64,000 bases of DNA from Clostridiales bacterium (GTDB lineage Bacteria; Bacillota; Clostridia; Lachnospirales; Cellulosilyticaceae), in contig DYCF01000005.1 of the NCBI GenBank assembly GCA_019418225.1, forward strand, positions 85,739 through 149,738, in the 5' to 3' direction. This document shows, in pieces, positions 33,689 through 41,630 of this stretch. A program made the translations under genes and the position numbers. The first letter of the stretch is position 1. Each line of letters opens with the position of its first letter. Under the pieces are notes generated by a model. It had not been told where the DNA came from. It ran no database searches and was given only the letters and a program-made list of their open reading frames with translations.

Positions 33689-34339
33689 TTAATCGGTAGG
33701 CTTGGTTAAATGTAAATAGGAGTTACCATCAATAGATAATATAATCTGTGGTGGTGTCTCCTCTTTTTTATTGCCAATTATATAAAGTGTATAAAAGCGT
33801 TCTAATTTAAGTTCTAAGTTATTAAGCTCTAGAAATGGTTTTTGTGTTAAATTAACTAATATATTAAGAGTATAGGTATTAGGAAGTAGTGGAAAATAAG
33901 GTGTCATTTCATAGCAAGAGACCTTTTTATAAATATCTTTTTTTTCTGGACTAGTAAATCTAAGGTCTAGGAGGGAGGTGCTGTAATTAAAGTGACCGAT
34001 GCGGCACATGCAGTGACCAGTAGGAATACCGCGTGTGACATCTTCTATCAGATAAAGTCCTATACGGTCACGATGTTTAGGATCTGTTAATAAGATAAGT
34101 GTATAAATTTTATAGGCACTAAGAGAGATTGTACGTTCATAAATAGGCTCTGTTGAATGATTAAGGGTAAGTATGACTTGATGCTCACCATAGGTGTGCA
34201 GTTTATAATGAGTGAAGTCTTCGTATAGGACATCTGAATAATATTTTTTACCATCAATGTAGACATCTATAGAAGGGGTAAAGCAGGCAATATGAAAGAA
34301 ACGTAGATAAGCTTCTGGATCTTTATTTTTCTTGGACAT
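33689..34339 (-). CDS. DUF4397-like protein of unknown function
   Basis: Only clear minus-strand gene in the window. The 216-residue protein opens with Y-L-R-F-F-H-I-A-C-F-T-P-S-I-D-V-Y-I-D-G-K, which resembles the DUF4397 pattern (R-x-x-H-x-S-P-x-A-P-x-V-D-V-Y-V-D-G). A second related half with F-T-S-P and P-Y-F-P-L-L-P-N-T-Y-T-L follows. It has no signal peptide and no membrane span. AGGAGG stands before its ATG on the complementary strand. It is convergent with the flavin reductase gene and divergent from the hydrogenase locus. Related proteins are common in spore formers, but function is unknown. Confidence 0.7.
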   Translation of the reverse strand: MSKKNKDPEAYLRFFHIACFTPSIDVYIDGKKYYSDVLYEDFTHYKLHTYGEHQVILTLNHSTEPIYERTISLSAYKIYTLILLTDPKHRDRIGLYLIEDVTRGIPTGHCMCRIGHFNYSTSLLDLRFTSPEKKDIYKKVSCYEMTPYFPLLPNTYTLNILVNLTQKPFLELNNLELKLERFYTLYIIGNKKEETPPQIILSIDGNSYLHLTKPTD

Positions 34340-34440
34340 ACATACCTCCTGGAAGTTAAAAATAAACTTATTACAGTATATGTAAAAAGCAAGGAAAGTG
34401 AATATTAATCTTCATGAAATGGACATACAGGAGGGGAAAG

Positions 34441-35577
34441 ATGAATACAAATAAAGTAAAGCATCTTTTAAAGCAAGAAGAAAGCTTTAAGCTAGATTTT
34501 AAACTAAAACTATCTATTGAATTGGATTCTGAGAAAAAGGAATTGGTAAGAGATATTATTGCCATGGCAAATACACCGGGCGGAAGAGGATACATAATTT
34601 TTGGCGTTAAGGACAAGACAAGGGAGGTTGTAGGCATAGAAGATGTTCCTGAAAATATTGAAGAGAGATTGCAACAGATTATTGCGAATAGGAGCATGCC
34701 GCCTGTACCGATTGCTTTTGACATGATTGCTTATGAGGGAAAGAAGCTGGGTGTAATTACCATTTATAAAAGCATGCAGGTTCCACATCAGATGTTAATG
34801 ACGGGGGCCTTTTATATTCGGAGAGGTTCTACAACAGGACGAGCAACGAGACATGAGATTGCCAATATGTTACAACAGTATGGTATGTTGAGTTTTGAAA
34901 ATGTGCCATGTAGGAATAGTAACCTCGCAGACTTAAATGAAAACCTTATAAAAAAGCATATAGGACATTTGCAGGGAGGAATAGGCGAAAATAAAACACT
35001 TTTAGAAGCATTAGGAATTATAACAGTAGATTTAGAAAAAGAGTCTTACTATCCAACTTATGGTGGTTTACTTTTATTTGGAATATTACCACAGATGTAT
35101 ATTCCACAAGCAGTATTAGAGGTAGAAACGGCAAATCAGTTAAAGGCTATCGGGGGAAATATTTTTAATATGATTGACGAATTTGAAGGACTAATGGAAA
35201 AGATTTTACCAAGTACATATCCGAAAATAGGGTTGTTAGAAGTTGTAACGAATGCAATCATTCATAGGAATTATTGGAATAATGAAGCATATATTAAGAT
35301 TTATATTAGAGAGGAATATATAAAGGTGACAAATCCTATGAGTCATGAGTGGGAGGAAGCTAGAAATAGACAAACAAGAGTGAATACGTGGCTTTATACA
35401 AGATTACTACTTATGGGGCAAAAGCAGAATGATTTTCATCTAGGCATTGGGCTTGAGAAAACAAAGGCGATTTTTAAAGAAAAAGGCGGAATCCGTATTT
35501 TTGCAGATCCATTAACGGGATTATTTGAAGTCACATTACCAGCTATGAAACTGTATAAAAAGGGGGAAGAACAATGA
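34441..35577 (+). CDS. AlbA_2/Schlafen AAA_4-type putative ATP-binding regulator
   Basis: The 378-residue protein has an N-terminal AlbA_2 (Schlafen-like) domain: E-S-F-K-L-D-F-K, then I-A-M-A-N-T-P-G-G-R-G-Y-I-I-F-G-V-K-D, and Y-I-R-R-G-S-T-T-G-R-A near residue 130. A C-terminal histidine-kinase-type ATP-binding region follows, with V-T-N-A-I-I-H-R-N-Y and a G-I-G-L-E segment. Such proteins are usually called transcriptional regulators, though DNA binding is rarely shown. ATG 34441 has AGGAGGGG upstream. It overlaps the next gene by 4 bases, so it heads the regulatory hydrogenase operon. Confidence 0.8.
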   Translation: MNTNKVKHLLKQEESFKLDFKLKLSIELDSEKKELVRDIIAMANTPGGRGYIIFGVKDKTREVVGIEDVPENIEERLQQIIANRSMPPVPIAFDMIAYEGKKLGVITIYKSMQVPHQMLMTGAFYIRRGSTTGRATRHEIANMLQQYGMLSFENVPCRNSNLADLNENLIKKHIGHLQGGIGENKTLLEALGIITVDLEKESYYPTYGGLLLFGILPQMYIPQAVLEVETANQLKAIGGNIFNMIDEFEGLMEKILPSTYPKIGLLEVVTNAIIHRNYWNNEAYIKIYIREEYIKVTNPMSHEWEEARNRQTRVNTWLYTRLLLMGQKQNDFHLGIGLEKTKAIFKEKGGIRIFADPLTGLFEVTLPAMKLYKKGEEQ

Positions 35578-35924
35578 AGCTGAGGCAGGTCAAAGAAATA
35601 CTAGAAGCACAAGTATTTTCAAAGGAAGAACTATTAGATGAAGATATTTCGGCAGCCTGTGGATGTGATCTGATGAGTGATGTGCTGGCTTTTGCTAGTG
35701 ACCATATTTTATTGCTTACAGGACTTATTAACTTACAGGTTATTCGAACAGCTGATATGTTAGACATAAAAGGTATTGTATTTGTCAGGGGAAAAGTACC
35801 GACTGAAGATATGCAGCAGCTAGCAAAGGAAAAGCAAATTTGTTTGCTCTCTACCAAACAGCCACTTTATATTGCGTGTGGTAAATTATACAGCAAAGGT
35901 CTTGGAGAAAAAGGGGAGAATTAG
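35574..35924 (+). CDS. DRTGG-domain protein 1
   Basis: Small single-domain protein of 116 residues resembling the DRTGG domain (L-L-L-T-G-L-I-N, I-R-T-A-D-M-L-D-I-K-G-I-V-F-V-R-G and P). DRTGG domains occur between CBS domains and beside phosphotransacetylase or HPr kinase modules; ligand and role are unknown. In Clostridia stand-alone DRTGG proteins are found beside sensory [FeFe] hydrogenases. It begins inside the preceding gene and abuts the following kinase-like gene. Confidence 0.75.
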   Translation: MKLRQVKEILEAQVFSKEELLDEDISAACGCDLMSDVLAFASDHILLLTGLINLQVIRTADMLDIKGIVFVRGKVPTEDMQQLAKEKQICLLSTKQPLYIACGKLYSKGLGEKGEN

Positions 35925-36344
35925 ATGCAGTTACATTATGAAGTGGATGGAGAAGATTTCCTACGCGCAGGAGAGGCCTCGGCAGCTGTAAAGCGGGTTT
36001 TAAAGCAGCTTGGTATAAGTGGAGAGATTGTAAGGAAAGTAGCTATAGCTATGTATGAGGCGGAAATGAATATGGTCATTCATGGCAAGGGCGGAGAAAT
36101 AGATGTGGTATTAACAAGCGAATATGTGGAAATCGTGCTTAAAGATGAGGGCCCAGGTATACCAGATATTGCACTTGCTATGAAGGAAGGTTATTCGACT
36201 GCACCTGCACATATTAGGGAGTTAGGATTTGGAGCAGGAATGGGACTGCCTAATATTAAAAAATATAGTGATGAATTGAATATCACTTCAAAGTGGGGAA
36301 AAGGTACAACTGTGAGGATTAAGGTGCTTTTAATGCCGAAATAG
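35925..36344 (+). CDS. RsbW-like serine kinase / anti-sigma ATPase
   Basis: Single HATPase_c domain of 139 residues in the RsbW/SpoIIAB class, which phosphorylate STAS-domain antagonists. The N box has Glu45 and Asn49 in E-A-E-M-N-M-V-I-H-G. The G1 box is D74-E-G-P-G, and the G2 box is G103-A-G-M-G-L. All ATP-site residues look intact. Its start is immediately after the DRTGG stop and the sensor hydrogenase follows 11 bases downstream. No STAS protein is encoded in this window, so its substrate is unknown. Confidence 0.85.
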   Translation: MQLHYEVDGEDFLRAGEASAAVKRVLKQLGISGEIVRKVAIAMYEAEMNMVIHGKGGEIDVVLTSEYVEIVLKDEGPGIPDIALAMKEGYSTAPAHIRELGFGAGMGLPNIKKYSDELNITSKWGKGTTVRIKVLLMPK

Positions 36345-36355
36345 GAGGTGAAAAA

Positions 36356-37684
36356 GTGCATAGTCATTCAGTAACCTTAGACCAAGGACGATGCATTGGA
36401 TGTACAGATTGTATTAAAAGATGCCCAACAGAGGCAATACGTGTAAGAGGTTCTAAAGCAACTATTATTGAAGAACGTTGTATAGATTGTGGAAATTGTA
36501 TTCGAATCTGTAGAAATGGCGCTAAGAAGGCAGTGACAGATGATATAAGTTTAATGAATCAGTTTAAGTATAAGGTGGCATTGCCAGCGCCGTCGTTGTA
36601 TGGACAATTTCCTAAGGCTCAACAAATTACCAGCATTTTAGATGCTTTATATGAAATAGGTTTTACAGAAGTCTTTGAAGTGGCAGCAGCAGGAGAAATG
36701 ATTTCAAAATATACTTATGAGTATTTACAGACAGCTCAAACGTTTCCTGTAATTTCTTCTGCTTGCCCTGTTATTATACGCCTCATTCAGCGGCGATTTC
36801 CCTCACTTATTCATCATATTTTACCGATTATTTCACCTATGGAATTGGCAGCACGCTTTATAAAGCAGCAATATGCAGAAAAAGGAATAGGGCAGGGGGA
36901 GGTTGGTGTATTTTTTATTTCCCCATGTCCTGCAAAAGCAACTGATATTCATCGGCCTAAGGGAATTGAAAGTTCGGCTGTGGATGGAGTTTTTTCTATA
37001 CAAAGTTTATATAAGCAGATTTTAAATATATTAGGTCACCCAACGTATAAAGGGGCAAGACGGCAAAGTGGTTCGAAGGGAATTGCCTGGGCTATGCGTA
37101 CTGGCGGTGTAGATGAAGTAAGAATTAAAAATCATATTTCAGTAGATGGTATGGATAATGTGATTGGTATTTTAGAAAAGGTAGAGGATGGGACATTAAA
37201 TCAGGTTGCTTATATAGAGGCTTTAGCATGTATCGGTGGTTGTTTAGGTGGCGTTTTAAATATAGAAAATGCTTTTATGAGTCGTAATACTTTAAAGAAA
37301 TGGATTGATGAGGAGAGTAACAATAAGATGGAAACGGCACTTAATAGGAAACAGTTACAGGAGCATTTAGGAAAAATACCATATGGTTTTGAAAAAGATT
37401 TATCGCCAAGACTGGTGTTTACATTAGATAATGATGTCAATAAGGCACTAGAGAAAATGACGGATATTGAAAATCTTTATAAAAGGTTACCTCAAATAGA
37501 TTGTGGTTCATGTGGTGCACCTACATGTAGGTGCTTTGCAGAGGATGTAGTGATGCAAAAGTCTAATATTGAAGAATGCATTTTTATTTTACGTGAAAAA
37601 ATTAAGGAATTATCTGATCAAATGTACAGGTTAACTCAAACGGTTATTCCAACAGATAGTGAAAAAATGAAAGGTGGAAGTTAA
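36356..37684 (+). CDS. Sensory-type [FeFe]-hydrogenase homologue without PAS (HydS-like)
   Basis: Likely a redox or H2 sensor rather than a production enzyme. Two [4Fe-4S] ferredoxin motifs (C-I-G-C-T-D-C-I-K-R-C-P; C-I-D-C-G-N-C-I-R-I-C) lead into an H-cluster domain (about 60-320). C-G-S-C-G-A-P-T-C near residue 385 is a C-terminal 4Fe-4S motif. Motif L1 is S-S-A136-C137-P, so the proton-shuttle Cys of TSCCP is Ala, as reported for Thermotoga maritima HydS. L2 is S-P-C191-P-A-K instead of M-P-C. L3 keeps C292 and C296. H-cluster ligand cysteines are kept. The start is GTG with GGAGG ahead. 442 residues. Confidence 0.85.
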   Translation: MHSHSVTLDQGRCIGCTDCIKRCPTEAIRVRGSKATIIEERCIDCGNCIRICRNGAKKAVTDDISLMNQFKYKVALPAPSLYGQFPKAQQITSILDALYEIGFTEVFEVAAAGEMISKYTYEYLQTAQTFPVISSACPVIIRLIQRRFPSLIHHILPIISPMELAARFIKQQYAEKGIGQGEVGVFFISPCPAKATDIHRPKGIESSAVDGVFSIQSLYKQILNILGHPTYKGARRQSGSKGIAWAMRTGGVDEVRIKNHISVDGMDNVIGILEKVEDGTLNQVAYIEALACIGGCLGGVLNIENAFMSRNTLKKWIDEESNNKMETALNRKQLQEHLGKIPYGFEKDLSPRLVFTLDNDVNKALEKMTDIENLYKRLPQIDCGSCGAPTCRCFAEDVVMQKSNIEECIFILREKIKELSDQMYRLTQTVIPTDSEKMKGGS

Positions 37685-38017
37685 ATGACAGTAAGAGAAA
37701 TGATGAATGGGATGGAAATTAAATTATTAGGGGGTGAGGGCGGATTAGATGAGCCCATAGAAGGTGGTTATGTGGGGGATCTATTAAGCTTTGTAATGGC
37801 TCATGCACAAGCAAAAGAGGTATGGATTACAGTGCAAGGTCATATGAATAGTATAGCAGTAGGTGTAATGACAGGTATTGGTGCCATTATTTTAGCAGAG
37901 GGGGTAGAACCAAATACAGATACAATTGAAAAAGCCAATGAAGAAAAGATTCCTATATTTACTTCAAGCAAAAGCAGTTTTGAACTGGCAAGCAAATTAT
38001 CAAGGCTATTAGAGTAG
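37685..38017 (+). CDS. DRTGG-domain protein 2
   Basis: A second stand-alone DRTGG-like protein, 110 residues, starting directly at the stop of the sensor hydrogenase homologue. Seen: M-T-V-R-E-M-M-N, G-G-Y-V-G-D-L-L-S-F-V-M-A-H-A, W-I-T-V-Q-G-H, and I-L-A-E-G-V-E-P. It differs strongly from the copy at 35574 and is probably an old paralogue. Its place between the sensor and the PHP gene is shared by related Clostridial loci as far as I know. Function unknown. Confidence 0.75.
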   Translation: MTVREMMNGMEIKLLGGEGGLDEPIEGGYVGDLLSFVMAHAQAKEVWITVQGHMNSIAVGVMTGIGAIILAEGVEPNTDTIEKANEEKIPIFTSSKSSFELASKLSRLLE

Positions 38018-38026
38018 GGCAATATT

Positions 38027-38767
38027 ATGAAGGTTTATTATGATTTGCATATCCATACAGCTGCATCACCGTGTGGAGATGAAATGATGTCCCCACATAA
38101 TATTGTGAACATGGCAAAGCTTAAAGGACTAGATGTAATCGCTATTACAGATCATCAAACTTGCCTTAACTGTAAGGCAGTGCAGAAAGTAGGCCAAGAT
38201 AATGATCTGCTTGTAGTAGCGGGGATGGAAATAGAATGTGAAGAAGAATTTCACATGATTGCTTTATTTCCATCTTATGAGATTGCACAGCAGATAGAAG
38301 CTTATATTAAAACAGGTATGCCCAAGATTAAAAATAATATTCAATTATTTGGCAGACAGCAGTGTTTAAATGAGAAGGATGAGGTGATAGGTGAAATAGA
38401 AGATTTGTTGCTGATGGCTACAAAGTGGTCTGCTAGTGAAATTGTTCAATGTGTTACAGCAGTAGGTGGTGTAATTTATCCAGCACATATTGATAGAAAT
38501 AGTTATAGTATCATAAGTCAGTTAGGGGTATTACCTAGTAAACCTATTTTTAATACCTTGGAGATTTCTAAAACAGCAGATTTGAGGCAATATACAAAAC
38601 AGTATAAAGCACATCAGATTATCATATCTTCAGATGCTCATTACTTACAAGATATAAGCGAAGCTAATTATTTTTTAGAACTAAATGAGAAGCGCGTGCA
38701 ATCTTTACTTGATAAACTAAAGACGCAAAGTTGTTCAATTACAAATCAGATAGAAGGAAATTGGTAA
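38027..38767 (+). CDS. PHP-domain metal-dependent phosphoesterase
   Basis: PHP-family protein of 246 residues. Metal-binding motif H8-I-H10 in Y-Y-D-L-H-I-H-T-A-A-S-P-C-G, then A-I-T-D-H-Q, a G-M-E-I-E-C-E-E motif, and later histidines in Y-P-A-H-I-D and S-S-D-A-H-Y. This pattern fits 3',5'-nucleoside bisphosphate phosphatase or oligonucleotide hydrolases such as the YciV group. It has 9 bases to the DRTGG gene and ends the regulatory operon. The real substrate and the reason for its link to hydrogenase genes are unknown. Confidence 0.85.
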   Translation: MKVYYDLHIHTAASPCGDEMMSPHNIVNMAKLKGLDVIAITDHQTCLNCKAVQKVGQDNDLLVVAGMEIECEEEFHMIALFPSYEIAQQIEAYIKTGMPKIKNNIQLFGRQQCLNEKDEVIGEIEDLLLMATKWSASEIVQCVTAVGGVIYPAHIDRNSYSIISQLGVLPSKPIFNTLEISKTADLRQYTKQYKAHQIIISSDAHYLQDISEANYFLELNEKRVQSLLDKLKTQSCSITNQIEGNW

Positions 38768-38792
38768 GAAACTTTGTTAAAAAATGAATTAA

Positions 38793-38821
38793 TTGACAAC
38801 TGTGTGGGGCTATGTTATTTT
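38793..38821 (+). promoter_or_regulatory. Promoter for the hydrogenase structural operon
   Basis: Consensus TTGACA at 38793-38798, 17-base spacer, TATTTT at 38816-38821. It lies in the 129-base gap between the PHP gene and hndA and is the best candidate for independent expression of the enzyme genes. A redox repressor site could be nearby, but I recognise none. Confidence 0.6.
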
Positions 38822-38896
38822 CATAAAGTAGACAGAAATATGAAAATAATTCAGTAAAATAACAACAAAAACATTGTTATATGAGGAGGATGACCC

Positions 38897-39388
38897 ATGG
38901 CGTGTGAAAATTGCACCAATCAATTAACAGAAAGCTTATATAAGGAGTTAGAACAATTTATCCAGGAGTTACCGGAGAAAAGGGGCGCATTAATTGCTGT
39001 ATTACACAAAGCACAAGGTATATTTGGCTACTTACCTAAAGAGGTACAGCAATTTGTTGCTAAGAAGCTAGAAGTACCTGTTTCACAAGTGTATGGTGTT
39101 GTAAGTTTTTATTCGTTTTTTACAATGAAACCAAAAGGTAAAAATCCGATTTCTGTATGTTTAGGAACAGCATGTTATGTAAGGGGATCAGACAAAGTAT
39201 TAGAAGCTTTCAAAGAAGAATTAGACATTCAAATTGGGGAGACAACAGAAGATGGTGTATTTTCATTAGATGCATTAAGGTGTGTAGGAGCGTGTGGGCT
39301 TGCACCGGTTGTACTGATTGGAGATAAAGTATATGGTAAGATTACATCTAGAGAACAGGTAAAAAATATTTTAAATGAATATCGCTAA
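38897..39388 (+). CDS. hndA: NuoE-like [2Fe-2S] hydrogenase subunit (HndA/HydC)
   Basis: Thioredoxin-like [2Fe-2S] subunit of the NAD-linked [FeFe] hydrogenase complex. The four cluster ligands are seen as Cys88, Cys93, Cys129 and Cys133 (C-L-G-T-A-C and C-V-G-A-C). V-Y-G-V-V-S-F-Y-S-F-F typical of NuoE/HndA precedes them. The protein is 163 residues, normal for the family. GAGGAGG precedes the ATG. It is first in an operon of four genes in the same order as hndABCD. Confidence 0.94.
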   Translation: MACENCTNQLTESLYKELEQFIQELPEKRGALIAVLHKAQGIFGYLPKEVQQFVAKKLEVPVSQVYGVVSFYSFFTMKPKGKNPISVCLGTACYVRGSDKVLEAFKEELDIQIGETTEDGVFSLDALRCVGACGLAPVVLIGDKVYGKITSREQVKNILNEYR

Positions 39389-39409
39389 TTTTAAAGGGGG
39401 AAGTCATCC

Positions 39410-39808
39410 ATGCCTAAAATTATGTCCTTAGACGAATTAAAAGTGCTGCGAGAAAAGGTTAAAAATCAAGTAGACTTACGTGAAAAAGGTGAGAAGGTAG
39501 AACAAATGGCAGTGATTCGTGTAGCAATGGCCACTTGTGGCATTGCAGCAGGTGCACGTGAAGTGATGAATTTCTTAGCAGAAGAGGTAGCAAAGCGAAA
39601 CCTTACTAATGTAGTGATTACACAAGGTGGATGTATGGGATATTGCTATGCAGAACCTACTGTAGAAGTTAAGTTACCAGGGAAGGAAGCAGTAGTATAC
39701 GGTAATGTGACAAAGCAACGTGCTTTAGAAATATTAGAGAAGCATGTTTTAGGTGGGGAAATGATAGAGGGAATCATTCCTACAGGCCATAAATCCCTAG
39801 ATGAATAA
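39410..39808 (+). CDS. hndB: HndB-like [2Fe-2S] ferredoxin subunit
   Basis: Small subunit of NADP/NAD-reducing hydrogenase in the Hnd type. The 132-residue protein shows C43 in T-C-G-I-A-A-G-A-R-E-V, and C75 and C79 in Q-G-G-C-M-G-Y-C-Y-A-E-P, the HndB pattern. Its exact role is not well established; it is thought to carry electrons between HndA/HndC modules. It overlaps the next gene's earliest possible start but not the chosen one. Confidence 0.88.
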   Translation: MPKIMSLDELKVLREKVKNQVDLREKGEKVEQMAVIRVAMATCGIAAGAREVMNFLAEEVAKRNLTNVVITQGGCMGYCYAEPTVEVKLPGKEAVVYGNVTKQRALEILEKHVLGGEMIEGIIPTGHKSLDE

Positions 39809-39824
39809 TAAGGGAGGTCGCAAG

Positions 39825-41612
39825 ATGTCTAAGTATACCATGCATATTCTAGTATGTGGTGGAACTGGCTGCATGTCTTCACATTCTACTGAAATTGTAG
39901 CAAACTTAAAGAAGTACATAGCTGAGGCTGGTATGAGTAATGCGGTACAAGTGCTGAGAACAGGCTGCTTTGGCTTTTGTGAGAAAGGACCTGTTGTAAA
40001 GATATTACCTGATAATACGTTTTATGTACAAGTTAAACCAGAAGATGCAGAGGATATTGTAAAAGAACATATTGTAAAAGGACGTAAGGTGGCAAGATTG
40101 CTTTATACAGATCCTACGACTAATACACATATTAGTGATTCAAAGCATATGGAATTTTATAAAAAACAAATGCGTGTAGCGCTTAGAAACTGTGGTTTCA
40201 TTGATCCAACTAATATTGAAGAGTATATCGCTAGAGATGGATATGCTGCACTGGCCAAGGTGCTTACCATGTCACAAGAAGATGTTATTAATGAAGTGAA
40301 GGCATCAGGACTGCGTGGTCGTGGCGGTGGCGGTTTTCCTACTGGTTTGAAATGGGAGTTTGCTTATAAAAATCAATCAAATCAGAAATATGTAGTTTGT
40401 AATGCAGATGAAGGCGATCCTGGTGCTTTCATGGATCGTTCTATTCTAGAAGGCGACCCGAACTCTGTAGTAGAAGCTATGGCGATTTGTGGCTATGCTA
40501 TAGGGGCAACTCAAGGCCTTGTTTATATTCGGGCAGAATATCCATTAGCTATTAAGCGATTGGAATCAGCTATTTCATCAGCTAGGGAATATGGTTTATT
40601 AGGCAAAAATATACTAGGTACTAACTTCAGTTTTGACATAGAAATACGTTTTGGCGCAGGTGCTTTTGTATGTGGAGAAGAGACAGCACTGATTCATTCT
40701 ATGGAAGGTAAGCGTGGCGAACCTACTACAAAACCACCATTTCCAGCAGCAAGTGGTTATTGGGGTAAACCGACTAATGTTAACAATGTAGAAACCTTTG
40801 CAAATATCCCTGTAATTTTCTTGAAAGGAGCAGATTGGTTTAATAAGATCGGTACAGAAAAATCTAAAGGAACCAAGGTATTTGCTCTAGCAGGAAAAAT
40901 TAATAATGTAGGTCTAATTGAGGTACCTATGGGGATTACACTCAGGGAAGTTATTTATGATATTGGTGGTGGCATTAAGGATGGTAAGAAATTTAAAGCT
41001 GTTCAGACAGGGGGGCCTTCTGGCGGTTGTCTAACAGAAAAAGACTTGGATACGCCTATAGATTTTGACAACCTTATTGCAAAAGGCTCAATGATGGGGT
41101 CAGGTGGTATGATTGTCATGGATGAAGATGACTGTATGCCAGCTGTTGCTAAATTTTATCTAGAATTTACAGCGGAAGAATCTTGTGGTAAATGTACACC
41201 TTGCCGAGTAGGAACAAAAAGGCTCCTTGAAATGCTTGAAAAAATCGTAGCTGGCAAGGGAACCAAGGAAGATTTAGAGCAGCTTGAAGCGTTAGGTCAG
41301 ATTATAAAAGATACTGCTTTATGCGGACTTGGTCAGACTGCGCCTAATCCTGTACTATCTACCCTTAAGGTATTTAGAGATGAATATATTGCCCATGTAA
41401 AGGATAAAAAATGTCCATCAGGTCAATGTACAGCATTACTTTCTTATCAAATTACAGATAAATGTATTGGCTGTACAGCTTGTGCAAGAAACTGTCCTGT
41501 AGGTGCGATTACAGGCAGTGTAAAACATAAACATAGCATTGATCAAAGTAAATGTATTAAATGTGGTGCATGTATGAATAAATGTAAATTTGGCGCCATT
41601 ATAAAAGGTTAG
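39825..41612 (+). CDS. hndC: NuoF-like NADH/FMN hydrogenase subunit (HndC/HydB)
   Basis: Diaphorase subunit that exchanges electrons with NAD(H) through FMN and, in bifurcating enzymes, is the likely bifurcation site. Parts in order: N-terminal thioredoxin-like [2Fe-2S] domain (1-110), NuoF domain with G-L-R-G-R-G-G-G-G-F-P-T-G and C-N-A-D-E-G-D-P-G-A, the [4Fe-4S] motif S-C-G-K-C-T-P-C-R-V-G, and two C-terminal ferredoxin motifs (C-I-G-C-T-A-C; C-I-K-C-G-A-C). 595 residues. ATG 39825 has GGGAGG upstream; an in-frame start at 39801 lacks one. Confidence 0.95.
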   Translation: MSKYTMHILVCGGTGCMSSHSTEIVANLKKYIAEAGMSNAVQVLRTGCFGFCEKGPVVKILPDNTFYVQVKPEDAEDIVKEHIVKGRKVARLLYTDPTTNTHISDSKHMEFYKKQMRVALRNCGFIDPTNIEEYIARDGYAALAKVLTMSQEDVINEVKASGLRGRGGGGFPTGLKWEFAYKNQSNQKYVVCNADEGDPGAFMDRSILEGDPNSVVEAMAICGYAIGATQGLVYIRAEYPLAIKRLESAISSAREYGLLGKNILGTNFSFDIEIRFGAGAFVCGEETALIHSMEGKRGEPTTKPPFPAASGYWGKPTNVNNVETFANIPVIFLKGADWFNKIGTEKSKGTKVFALAGKINNVGLIEVPMGITLREVIYDIGGGIKDGKKFKAVQTGGPSGGCLTEKDLDTPIDFDNLIAKGSMMGSGGMIVMDEDDCMPAVAKFYLEFTAEESCGKCTPCRVGTKRLLEMLEKIVAGKGTKEDLEQLEALGQIIKDTALCGLGQTAPNPVLSTLKVFRDEYIAHVKDKKCPSGQCTALLSYQITDKCIGCTACARNCPVGAITGSVKHKHSIDQSKCIKCGACMNKCKFGAIIKG

Positions 41613-41630
41613 AAGAGGGGGAAGGCATAT

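Noticed and set aside
36763..36945. Short plus-strand open frame inside the sensor hydrogenase gene
   Set aside because: It overlaps essential H-domain sequence in another frame and has no start signal.
38768..38896. Possible redox-repressor (Rex-type) site near the hydrogenase promoter
   Set aside because: I looked for TTGTTAAnnnnTTAACAA-like symmetry. Fragments such as ttgttaa occur at 38774-38780, but no full inverted repeat is visible.
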